A stretch of DNA of 50,730 nt from a virus, in IMG/VR virus record IMGVR_UViG_3300042567_001982, positions 1 to 50,730 of that record; one strand, written 5' to 3'. Positions 34,157-41,127 of the stretch are shown here, in pieces (the first letter of the stretch is position 1; each line of letters opens with the position of its first letter). The position numbers and the translations under genes were made by a program. The notes under the pieces are model-generated. The model was not told the DNA's origin and did not search any database. It saw only the letters and a program-made list of their open reading frames with translations.

Positions 34157-34885
34157 TTATAACTTATTTCCACAAGACGGACAAAATTTATATTTTGATT
34201 TCGTCTTGGTACCACACTCGGTACAATAGTGTTTAATATCTTCTGTAGTTTTATTTTTAACCCCCAATGGTAATATCTTGAAAATAATTTGACGAGATGC
34301 GTTATATTCAAAATTTTGATACGAATTAGTAAATTCTTGTTTTGATTTTTCACCTTTTTCAACTCTTCCCGTTTCAATGTTATTACTAACGGATAACGTG
34401 TTAGAATAATACGCCATTGGAGCGGAAGTTGATGTTGTAAATGTCATATCACCATAATTGGGAACACCTCTACTAATAGTAGTATTTAAACTACCACCAA
34501 CAAATAATGTTGACCCATAACTTGGTTGATATGTTTGTTCATTATAGAACTCAATCCTTACGTCCCCATTTAAATCGATTGCCGTCCTGTTTGCCGACGT
34601 ATCTTTTACTTCGTAGGTACTGAACTCAAACTTGTTGTTAGTGTCAAGGAAACGTTCTAAAAACACTCTTTGACCTGGTTTAATAACAACACCACCTGTG
34701 GAGATGTATTCACCATTCAATTTAATTTTACAGAGAACTGATTTTTGTGTCGGGTTATGAATTTCAAATTCAAAATTATCCTTATCTCCAAGGAAAACGG
34801 TGTTACCGTTGTAGACTTTAAGACGCGACTTTTTCTTTGTGATGTGAGCTGTCGGTTTGCCCACGCTTGTTGTTGTGTAATACAT
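34157..34885 (-). CDS. Zinc-ribbon protein next to the major capsid gene (242 aa)
   Basis: The C-terminus (last 25 residues) is a clear zinc ribbon: HYCTECGTKTKSKYKFCPSC. The rest is soluble and beta-rich (KVYNGNTVFLGDKDNFEFEI, LNGEYISTGGVVIKPGQRVF). It lies just downstream of the capsid gene's terminator and has its own TATTTATT site and a leader of about 105 nt. In T4-like genomes this place can hold capsid vertex or decoration genes. A decoration or head-associated role is possible but not shown; the ribbon could also bind nucleic acid. Confidence 0.65.
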   Translation of the reverse strand: MYYTTTSVGKPTAHITKKKSRLKVYNGNTVFLGDKDNFEFEIHNPTQKSVLCKIKLNGEYISTGGVVIKPGQRVFLERFLDTNNKFEFSTYEVKDTSANRTAIDLNGDVRIEFYNEQTYQPSYGSTLFVGGSLNTTISRGVPNYGDMTFTTSTSAPMAYYSNTLSVSNNIETGRVEKGEKSKQEFTNSYQNFEYNASRQIIFKILPLGVKNKTTEDIKHYCTECGTKTKSKYKFCPSCGNKL

Positions 34886-34989
34886 TTTCTTTAATTTTAT
34901 AATAGTTAATGACTATGTTACCAATACCTTCGTGTCCGTGAATACTCAACAGCTTGTTATGGCTGGGGACTGATAAACTAAAATCTAAA
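34886..34989 (-). promoter_or_regulatory. Long, GC-richer 5' leader of the zinc-ribbon gene
   Basis: Between the TATTTATT site and the ATG at 34885 lie about 105 nt with no open frame on the minus strand. The stretch is clearly less AT-rich than its surroundings, with elements such as CAGTCCCCAGCC and ATTCACGGACACGAAGG and short self-complementary pieces (CAGC with GCTG). It may be a structured leader or a small RNA. I recognise no riboswitch or tRNA. Confidence 0.3.
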
Positions 34990-34997
34990 AATAAATA
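34990..34997 (-). promoter_or_regulatory. TATTTATT motif upstream of the zinc-ribbon gene
   Basis: On the minus strand this variant lies 25 nt after the capsid-gene terminator, where transcription would need to restart for the 34157-34885 gene. Confidence 0.4.
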
Positions 34998-35022
34998 TAA
35001 ACAATTTGAATTTTCTGTAAAT

Positions 35023-35055
35023 AAAAAAAGGAGACAATTTCTTGTCTCCCTTTTC
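35023..35055 (-). terminator. Intrinsic terminator of the major capsid gene
   Basis: GGAGACAA and TTGTCTCC pair around a 4-nt loop; on the minus strand the hairpin is followed by a run of seven T. It lies about 25 nt after the capsid stop at 35081. Confidence 0.85.
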
Positions 35056-35080
35056 TTTGGTATCTAATATAAGATATTGA

Positions 35081-36886
35081 TTATCTCAATTCTCTTAAGT
35101 CAAATGTTCTAACACCATCAACTGTGATACGTCCGTAGAATCTGTTATTCACCATTTTCTTAGCGTATCTAGTCATGATACCTTTGATTGGTGTAAAGTT
35201 GAACGGATTGTACATAGTTGGAGTTAATTGTAGAGGTACGTAAGGTGCGTAGATGTAACCTGTGTCTAACAATGATGTTCCTTTGTGTCCCATTAACACT
35301 TGGTTTGGTGGGAAGTAAGGGTCACGGTAAACTTGGTAACGACCAGCTAATGTACCAACTCTTTCAATACCCATGTTGTATTGGTCTTGCTCAGGAGCCG
35401 CGTTTGATACGTGGAAATATTCCAAGTCATCAAAGATTGCACTGATTTCAGAAGAAACAACAATCCAGTTTGCTCCACCTCTTAATGTAGATTTGTGGAT
35501 TTGTGCTGAAATTTGGTTGATTGCTGTGATTAAAGTTTGGTTCCAGTCTTTTTGAGTGTAAGGAACTGCACTTGAACCCAGACGCTTCCAACCATTGTAG
35601 TCCCATCTTAAGTTCCAAGCTGCACCTTTACGTAAATCTCTTAAGATTTCACGGTCAATTTCAGCCGCAACTTGTTCAGATAATAAAGCTGTTAATTCAG
35701 CTTCAGCATCAATGTTGTGGAACGCTGCAACGTCTTGTGCCATTTCTGGAGACCATTGAGCTCTTAATTTTCTTTCAGTTACAGAAACTGTTACTGACAT
35801 AAGGTCAAACGATACCTCACCAATTCTATCTTCAAATTCTAAGTTTTTGTAGATTCTGTAAGTAGATGTAAACGCGTTATTAGTTGCAGTTGATGAAGAG
35901 AATGTTGAACCTGTGTAACCGTCCATAGAACCACCACAAGTGATACATACTGGTACTTGTAAATCAACTTCTAAGTAGATAACACCCGCAGCATCACACA
36001 AGTTGTCATATTGACCACCATCAGTTTTACTGTTAGGGAATACTAACGTAGAATTGTTGTTACCATATTGTACAATACCTTTACCATATCTTTGAGTTAC
36101 AACTCTGAATAAATAAGGGTTTGCAGTGTTTGCTGAAGTATAAACGTTTCCAGCAGCTCCGTAGATTGTCAAATCAGATAAGAAAGCTTCGTTATCCATT
36201 GGTTGACCATCAGGACCGATTAATTTACCTGCTCCATCAGATGCGAAACCTGACATAGCGATTAATACTTTTCTGTAATCAGATTCAGTATAAGCCGAAC
36301 CAACTAATTGGTCAGCATCCCAAGCTACAGTAGCAACGCTAGCTGTAATTGCAGAATATTGTCCTTTAGAATAGTCAAATAAACCTGGTGGGTCTAATGC
36401 TGGTTCGTTACCTTCGTAGAATCTATCGTAAAGGTCTTTAGTGTTGTTGTAGTCGTAACCACTGTTAGGTGTTTGGTCAGCAGCCGCGTTTGGTGAACCA
36501 TACGGTGCGTAGTGAATACCCGTTGTTGCCAAGTTTGCAGGGTCAGTGTACGCTTGAATGTTAGGTACAAAGTAGAATAATTTACCGATAGGTAAGTTCA
36601 TAGCTTGTACTGAAACGATGTCGTTTGCTAATAATTTAGAGAATACACGTCTAACAATTGGGAAAACCACTGTTTCAAATGCACCTGTATCAGATGTAGA
36701 TGATGCTTCATTAATTAAAAATGATGCTTGGTTTTCGTATAATTGAGCTACGTTTTCTCTCATGTGACCTTTAAGACCTTCTAAAAAGCCTAATTTGTCC
36801 CATTTGTTGATTGTGTCTTCCTTGATAACTTTAAGGTGTTTTAACCCGATATTACCAACAAGACCTGATTCTAATAATGCTCCCAT
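35081..36886 (-). CDS. gp23-like major capsid protein (601 aa)
   Basis: The shell subunit, with clear T4 gp23 resemblance in the segment from about residue 66 (DTGAFETVVFPIVRRVFSKLL, then ANDIVSVQAMNLPIGKLFYF). Residues 1-60 look like the removable propeptide, ending in INE before Ala61, which fits the T4 protease rule (Ile/Leu-x-Glu). The middle has inserted Thr/Asn/Gly-rich loops, and the C-terminus (TRYAKKMVNNRFYGRITVDG) is conserved. The leader is A-rich without a Shine-Dalgarno, as expected for a strongly translated Bacteroidota gene. Last gene before the terminator in the head operon. Confidence 0.93.
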   Translation of the reverse strand: MGALLESGLVGNIGLKHLKVIKEDTINKWDKLGFLEGLKGHMRENVAQLYENQASFLINEASSTSDTGAFETVVFPIVRRVFSKLLANDIVSVQAMNLPIGKLFYFVPNIQAYTDPANLATTGIHYAPYGSPNAAADQTPNSGYDYNNTKDLYDRFYEGNEPALDPPGLFDYSKGQYSAITASVATVAWDADQLVGSAYTESDYRKVLIAMSGFASDGAGKLIGPDGQPMDNEAFLSDLTIYGAAGNVYTSANTANPYLFRVVTQRYGKGIVQYGNNNSTLVFPNSKTDGGQYDNLCDAAGVIYLEVDLQVPVCITCGGSMDGYTGSTFSSSTATNNAFTSTYRIYKNLEFEDRIGEVSFDLMSVTVSVTERKLRAQWSPEMAQDVAAFHNIDAEAELTALLSEQVAAEIDREILRDLRKGAAWNLRWDYNGWKRLGSSAVPYTQKDWNQTLITAINQISAQIHKSTLRGGANWIVVSSEISAIFDDLEYFHVSNAAPEQDQYNMGIERVGTLAGRYQVYRDPYFPPNQVLMGHKGTSLLDTGYIYAPYVPLQLTPTMYNPFNFTPIKGIMTRYAKKMVNNRFYGRITVDGVRTFDLRELR

Positions 36887-36930
36887 TTTAGTTTTTGTTT
36901 TGTTTTTAGTTTATTTAAAATTTTTATTTG

Positions 36931-38508
36931 TTACCCTAATTTACCCATTAAATCTTTCATTCTTAAGAACTGAGGATTTTCATAAGTTTTTGATTCAATT
37001 AGAGTAGTTGATGAACCTGTAGTTACTGTTTTATTTAATTTTGCACCTACTGATTCATTAATTGATTTTGTATCTACCTTAGATAATTCGTCTTTGACTG
37101 ACTTATAAAGACTTTTAGATTCTTTTAAAGTTTGAACATTGTCAAATCTTCTTAGGATGTTTATTTTTTCTTTTTTAGTAGTTGAGTGTTCTGTGAACAA
37201 TCTTGTAGCGTAAGCTAAGTTTGAATTAAAGATCGCAACTTCATTAAGTTTTTCTCTGAAAACATTTAATGCTTTTCTGTATTCTTCATTCTTTTCTCTC
37301 AACATTCTAACTTCTTCTTGTGTGGATTCAACTTTAACACCATTTTTACCATAAACATAGTTTCTGTTATTAGTGATGCCCTTTCTTAAACCTCGACCTT
37401 CTTTAGAACCCATACCATAAGTTCTTGCAGCTTCTTTGGTCTCTTCTTTTTCAAAAGCCTTTTCTCCTTTAGAATTTGTCATACCTTTTTTAGTGGTGTA
37501 ATCTTCTTTACCTTTCATGGTTTTAGATTTTTCACCCTTATTCATTCCGTAATTACCTTCCTTAGTTTCAGCTTTAACAACTTTAGATTTACCTTCCATG
37601 TTAGCACCTTTTTTGTAATCAAATTTAGCTTTACCAGTACCAACAGATTTAGGACCTTGTTTCATGTCTTCTTTAAATCCACCTGTTGTTTTCTTGTAAC
37701 TAAATTTAGGTTTACCCATACCAACACCTTTAGGTTTAATTGTGTTTTTAGATTCCATCATGTTGTCATCTTCCTCCATGTCATCTTCTTCCATCATTTC
37801 AGAATCCTCCATGTCATCTTCTTCCATCATTTCAGAATCTTCCATGTCATCTTCTTCCATCATTTCAGAATCGTCATCTAATGTGATTTCGTAAACAACT
37901 TCTTCATCCTCTTCAGACATATCTTTAGAATCTACTTTTGACATATTTCCACTAAAAATAGCATCAATAACATCATCAACTGATTCATCAAATTCTCCAT
38001 CATCCGACATCATATCATCTTCCATCATATCATCAGACATCATATCATCTTCCATCATGTCGTCTTCAGATTCACCAAGCTTAACAAGATATTCTACATC
38101 AGCATCATTATCAGTTAAATGAACATTTTCACCGTCTTTTTTAACGATGATTCCGTCATTTTCACCCATAGCTTTGAATACTTTTAAAATTTCTTCGTCA
38201 GAAGCATCAGTTAAATCAATTGGACTTTCGTCTGAATCCATACCAAAGTCCATTTCCATATCGTCAGATTCATCATCCAATTCCATGTCCATATCCATGT
38301 CTACTTCATCATTATCAGCGGACATATCCATGTCAGCATCTAATTCAACCTCATCTTCGTCAGATTGCTCGGAAAGAGATTCTTTTACTAGTTGATTGAT
38401 TTCTTCCTTCATAGTAGAAGCAAGTATTCCTTTTGCATTTGCGGCTATAGCTTCTTCAACTTGTTTCATTTGAATAAGAGCCTCTTGAACTAATTTGTTT
38501 TCTTTCAT
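36931..38508 (-). CDS. Prohead scaffold (gp22-like by position), acidic, repetitive (525 aa)
   Basis: Directly upstream of the capsid gene, where T4 encodes the core protein gp22. Residues 1-45 are helical; about 50-255 are extremely acidic, with Met/Asp/Glu repeats (MMEDDMMSDD, and an 11-residue unit DSEMMEEDDME in three copies); about 255-375 are basic and contain the repeated pattern VGxGKxKFxYKK; the end (about 380-525) is a coiled-coil-like region. A shape like this suits a transient internal scaffold that the protease degrades. There is no sequence-level gp22 match I can vouch for; the call is from position and composition. Confidence 0.7.
   Translation of the reverse strand: MKENKLVQEALIQMKQVEEAIAANAKGILASTMKEEINQLVKESLSEQSDEDEVELDADMDMSADNDEVDMDMDMELDDESDDMEMDFGMDSDESPIDLTDASDEEILKVFKAMGENDGIIVKKDGENVHLTDNDADVEYLVKLGESEDDMMEDDMMSDDMMEDDMMSDDGEFDESVDDVIDAIFSGNMSKVDSKDMSEEDEEVVYEITLDDDSEMMEEDDMEDSEMMEEDDMEDSEMMEEDDMEEDDNMMESKNTIKPKGVGMGKPKFSYKKTTGGFKEDMKQGPKSVGTGKAKFDYKKGANMEGKSKVVKAETKEGNYGMNKGEKSKTMKGKEDYTTKKGMTNSKGEKAFEKEETKEAARTYGMGSKEGRGLRKGITNNRNYVYGKNGVKVESTQEEVRMLREKNEEYRKALNVFREKLNEVAIFNSNLAYATRLFTEHSTTKKEKINILRRFDNVQTLKESKSLYKSVKDELSKVDTKSINESVGAKLNKTVTTGSSTTLIESKTYENPQFLRMKDLMGKLG
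37775..37873 (-). repeat. Three tandem 33-bp units in the scaffold gene
   Basis: Three near-identical 33-bp units encode the acidic 11-mer DSEMMEEDDME. Only a base or two differs between copies, so expansion looks recent. A second, less regular acidic repeat lies at about 37985-38065. Confidence 0.85.
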
Positions 38509-38532
38509 ATAGAAAATCTATTTATTTTAACT

Positions 38533-38540
38533 AATAAATA
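38533..38540 (-). promoter_or_regulatory. TATTTATT motif close to the scaffold gene
   Basis: On the minus strand this variant ends 24 nt before the ATG at 38508, nearer than the perfect TATTTATA at 38640-38647. Either or both might drive scaffold and capsid expression. Confidence 0.35.
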
Positions 38541-38639
38541 TTACCAAAAAACAAAAAATATCGTTTTTTAATTATATATCTTTTATTTTTTAATGTTTTA
38601 TGATTAATAATTTTGTGGAAATACAATATTATATCAACA

Positions 38640-38647
38640 TATAAATA
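38640..38647 (-). promoter_or_regulatory. Putative late promoter (TATTTATA) for scaffold and capsid genes
   Basis: Read on the minus strand, it lies right after the terminator at 38657-38689 and about 130 nt before the scaffold start. That order suggests a fresh promoter for the most highly expressed genes. Confidence 0.5.
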
Positions 38648-38656
38648 TGTTCGAGC

Positions 38657-38689
38657 AAAAAAAAAGTGGTCAAAATTGACCACTTTAGA
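38657..38689 (-). terminator. Terminator between protease group and scaffold/capsid group
   Basis: AAAGTGGTC and GACCACTTT pair around AAAATT; on the minus strand the hairpin is followed by a T run. It lies 20 nt after the stop at 38709 and separates the two transcription units. Confidence 0.85.
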
Positions 38690-38708
38690 TAAATTGAATT
38701 TAAATCAA

Positions 38709-38918
38709 TTATTTAATAACTTCATCTATTTTACTTTCGGATACTGAAGTAATTCTCCAATCATGAGTAAAACCTTCATATTTTGCCGTAACCTTTGCTT
38801 CTACATCGGTAACAGAATATCCTCTTACAAGTTTTTCTTCTCTGATTTTTTTAATTTTACCGCTGTTTTCATCAGGTAAATCGTACTGAACTTTCGCTAC
38901 AAAAAATTTTTCTTCCAT
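38709..38918 (-). CDS. Hypothetical small protein (69 aa)
   Basis: Unrecognised. A compact mixed alpha/beta protein: MEEKFFVAKVQYDLPDENSG, then a basic helix and a second half GYSVTDVEAKVTAKYEGF that reads as strand-helix-strand. It lies between protease and scaffold genes, 8 nt after the protease stop, where T4-like phages keep small head genes. No function can be assigned from sequence. Confidence 0.7.
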   Translation of the reverse strand: MEEKFFVAKVQYDLPDENSGKIKKIREEKLVRGYSVTDVEAKVTAKYEGFTHDWRITSVSESKIDEVIK

Positions 38919-38926
38919 AATTATTT

Positions 38927-39649
38927 TTATTTTCCCAAATAATCGGTTAATTTTCTCATTAAGTCAACTCCTTTGGATTGGAATTCTGAATTTTCTGGTG
39001 TTTTATGTCTTTTTTCTTCTTCTAAGTTTTCTTCATACTTGTTTCTATCTTCAGGATTAGTAAATAAATAAGCTCCTGGTGTAGATGGTGAAGACACTAA
39101 GTCAAAACAAATTAATTCAAAATCCTCTTGTACTTCATTTCTTTCTCCAACCTTTTTTAAGGAACCGACTCCTCTTGAAGAAACTCCCATGGTTACACCT
39201 TGTCTCATTAAGTTAGCTGCTTGGTCTCCTTTTGTTGAAACAATACCTCTTTCATGGAATCCTGGTGATGTTAATAATTTAAGTTTACCCATTAGGATAT
39301 TTTTATCCCACCATATATCAGTAATGATATGTGCTACTCTATCTAAATCAATTAAAGATGATTCAGGGTGGTTAAGTTCTGAAGTTGATAGTCCCTTGGC
39401 TATTGCCTTCTTATAGTTTTCAGCTTCTCTTTTTAATATTCTTTCAGGATAAAATCTTCCGTTTCTATTTGGAGTATCGTACTTTTGTAATACGGCATAA
39501 AATTCAAATGGATTTCTATAATCTAAGTTAGTTGCTTCCTTTAACATTTCGGAATTACGTATGTCTTTTGGAGAAACCCAACCCGCATCCGTCTCAATTA
39601 ATATGCCATGACCGACTTCACTTGCTTCTAAAATTCTTAATTGTTTCAT
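38927..39649 (-). CDS. gp21-like prohead maturation protease (240 aa)
   Basis: A serine protease of the T4 gp21 class that cleaves scaffold and capsid proteins during head maturation. The conserved first half shows FYAVLQKYDTPNRNGRFYP. The catalytic His is in STSELNHP (H94), and the Ser is in VTMGVSSRGVG (S157 or S158). The C-terminal 50 residues are charged and probably removable. The gene lies between portal and capsid genes as in T4 and carries a TATTTATC motif 13 nt upstream. Confidence 0.88.
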   Translation of the reverse strand: MKQLRILEASEVGHGILIETDAGWVSPKDIRNSEMLKEATNLDYRNPFEFYAVLQKYDTPNRNGRFYPERILKREAENYKKAIAKGLSTSELNHPESSLIDLDRVAHIITDIWWDKNILMGKLKLLTSPGFHERGIVSTKGDQAANLMRQGVTMGVSSRGVGSLKKVGERNEVQEDFELICFDLVSSPSTPGAYLFTNPEDRNKYEENLEEEKRHKTPENSEFQSKGVDLMRKLTDYLGK

Positions 39650-39662
39650 TAATAGTTTTTAA

Positions 39663-39670
39663 GATAAATA
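39663..39670 (-). promoter_or_regulatory. TATTTATC motif for the protease gene
   Basis: Read on the minus strand it ends 13 nt before the ATG at 39649. It is one of the TATTTATC variants. Confidence 0.4.
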
Positions 39671-39694
39671 TATCAAAGGAGTTATTTATTGTTT

Positions 39695-40126
39695 TTATTT
39701 AGTTTTTGACACTGAAAAATCAAAGTATTTGTTTTCAATAACATTATCCCTTATAATACTTCTTACTATTTTTTTAACCGATTCTTTTAATTCGATAGAT
39801 TTAAAATCAAATTCTTGGTTGGTATATAAATTAACTTCTAAATTAAAAAATGATTTTTTTCCGTGGGATATCCCACTTGTTCTTAAATCCAAATCAACAA
39901 TACTATTTTCTTTAAAAAGACTTGTATCAATTGAATTAAATACGGAATGTTTGATTTCTCGGTTTAAATTACACACGACCCTATTCCAATTGTCGTGGTC
40001 AAATTTGGGAGATACCCATGATTGAATGTTTATGTATAATGATTTTAAATTTTTAGAATCTACAGTACCATACACCGATTTTATCGGACTGAATAGATTT
40101 AACTTTACACTTTTTCCTTTTTTCAT
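39695..40126 (-). CDS. Hypothetical head-region protein (143 aa)
   Basis: Unrecognised. A basic N-terminus (MKKGKSVKLNLFSPIKSVYG) leads into alternating strand-like pieces with many Ser, Asn, Asp and Lys (VDLDLRTSGISHGKKSFFNL, LYTNQEFDFKSIEL) and a helix near the end (VKKIVRSIIRDNVI). Located between a core-like protein and the protease, it is probably a head-assembly factor. There is no TATTTATA at its start; it has 98 nt of upstream space shared with the divergent bS21 gene. Confidence 0.65.
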   Translation of the reverse strand: MKKGKSVKLNLFSPIKSVYGTVDSKNLKSLYINIQSWVSPKFDHDNWNRVVCNLNREIKHSVFNSIDTSLFKENSIVDLDLRTSGISHGKKSFFNLEVNLYTNQEFDFKSIELKESVKKIVRSIIRDNVIENKYFDFSVSKTK

Positions 40127-40184
40127 TAAATTTCATTGATGTCAATGTTTATTGTTTGTTAAAACATAACACAAATTATACCCA

Positions 40185-40217
40185 TTGTCAAAAATTTTTA
40201 AAAAATTGTGATATTTG
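40185..40217 (+). promoter_or_regulatory. Possible host-style promoter for the bS21 gene
   Basis: GATATTTG at 40210-40217 is one base off TAnnTTTG, with TTG at 40185-40187, 22 nt upstream. It ends only 7 nt before the ATG at 40225, so a transcript would have almost no leader. Weak call. Confidence 0.3.
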
Positions 40218-40224
40218 TAATAAT

Positions 40225-40413
40225 ATGCTAATAGTAAAAATAAAAAAAGACGGAATAGAAAAGGCCTTAAAAACTTTAAAATCTAAAGTTATTAAAACTA
40301 AACAAAATCAAATTCTATTTGAAAAAAAAGAATTTGTTAAAAAATCTGTGGTAAGACGATCTCAAATATTAAAAGCGTCGTATGTTCAAAAAGTAAAAAA
40401 TTCTTTAAATTGA
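40225..40413 (+). CDS. rpsU: Phage-encoded ribosomal protein bS21 homologue (62 aa)
   Basis: MLIVKIKKDGIEKALKTLK, then a helix-turn with KVIKTKQNQILFEKKEFVKK and a basic VVRRSQILKA tail, matches bS21 from end to end: the opening beta strand, the E-x-ALK helix and the F-x-K-x-S-x-x-R-R pattern. I start at 40225; the frame is open 69 nt further upstream. bS21 is a small-subunit protein near the anti-Shine-Dalgarno region; in Bacteroidota it helps hide that sequence. A phage copy could replace the host protein and redirect initiation. It is on the plus strand inside a minus-strand head operon and its end overlaps the 40405 gene by 9 nt. Confidence 0.8.
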   Translation: MLIVKIKKDGIEKALKTLKSKVIKTKQNQILFEKKEFVKKSVVRRSQILKASYVQKVKNSLN

Positions 40414-41103
40414 TTCTTCCAAGTTCTTTAACTTAAGGAAATTCAATTGGTCAAACTTTTCAGTTTTTAACCTATCTATGGTTTCAGACAATTTTGTCTT
40501 TAATTCAAACTCCTCTTCTTTTTCTAAGATGATATTAAGTTTGCCAATAGCACTTTCACGAATAGTTTCAAATTTGTCTTCAAGAGATTTAGAATCTTCA
40601 GAGATTAATTGAAGGAATTCTTTTTTAGATGACTCATCAAGATTATCGACATATTTGTTTAAAGTTTGATTTGCAATACTAACCATTGATTTCAATGGAA
40701 TATTAATAGATTCTTTAACAATATCATTTGTTGAGGTTAACACACTTGTAATATTTTTTTTAGAATTTACTCTCTCTAACAAATTTAATTTATTTGTATA
40801 GACAAGAGCATCAATGTCAGAATATTTGTTCTTAACATTCTCTGATAAAGGTTTTGGTAATTTAATACTTGGCAGTAATTGTTGGATTAAACTAATACCT
40901 TCTTCTAAAAAGTCTTTAGCGTCAGATTCGTTTAGTCCTTGAGGTGTGCTCAATTGTTCGTATAAAGAATACAATTTAGACATGGTTTTGTTGTTCAAAA
41001 CATTATGTTTGAATTCTTTTAGCGATTTCTTGAATTCCTTTTCATCTTTGTAGGATTCAATTAGATTGTTTTCAATTATGGATTTGATTTTTCCGAAAGT
41101 CAT
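40405..41103 (-). CDS. Helical prohead-core-like protein (232 aa)
   Basis: Unrecognised but very helical, Lys/Glu/Leu-rich and coiled-coil-like from residue 10 to the end (for example KEFKKSLKEFKHNVL and KSLEDKFETIRESAIGKL). It follows the portal gene, where T4 has the small core proteins gp67 and gp68, so a core role is plausible by position only. TATTTATA sits 16 nt upstream. Its 3' end overlaps the bS21 gene on the opposite strand by 9 nt. Confidence 0.65.
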   Translation of the reverse strand: MTFGKIKSIIENNLIESYKDEKEFKKSLKEFKHNVLNNKTMSKLYSLYEQLSTPQGLNESDAKDFLEEGISLIQQLLPSIKLPKPLSENVKNKYSDIDALVYTNKLNLLERVNSKKNITSVLTSTNDIVKESINIPLKSMVSIANQTLNKYVDNLDESSKKEFLQLISEDSKSLEDKFETIRESAIGKLNIILEKEEEFELKTKLSETIDRLKTEKFDQLNFLKLKNLEESI

Positions 41104-41119
41104 TATGGTGTGTTTTCAA

Positions 41120-41127
41120 TATAAATA
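41120..41127 (-). promoter_or_regulatory. Putative late promoter motif (TATTTATA) for the 40405-41103 gene
   Basis: Read on the minus strand, it lies exactly between the portal stop (41128) and the next gene's ATG, 16 nt before it. Confidence 0.5.

Noticed and set aside
34886-34989. tRNA gene or hammerhead ribozyme in the leader region
   Set aside because: A CTGATAA stretch recalls the hammerhead core, but the required CTGANGA and GAAA elements are not both present, and no tRNA T-loop or acceptor stem could be formed.
37775-37873. CRISPR-like array of 33-bp repeats
   Set aside because: The units are directly adjacent without spacers and encode an in-frame acidic peptide.
37657-38395. Plus-strand His/Phe-rich and Ser-rich open frames
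   Set aside because: Shadows of the acidic scaffold repeats on the minus strand, with no start signals of their own.
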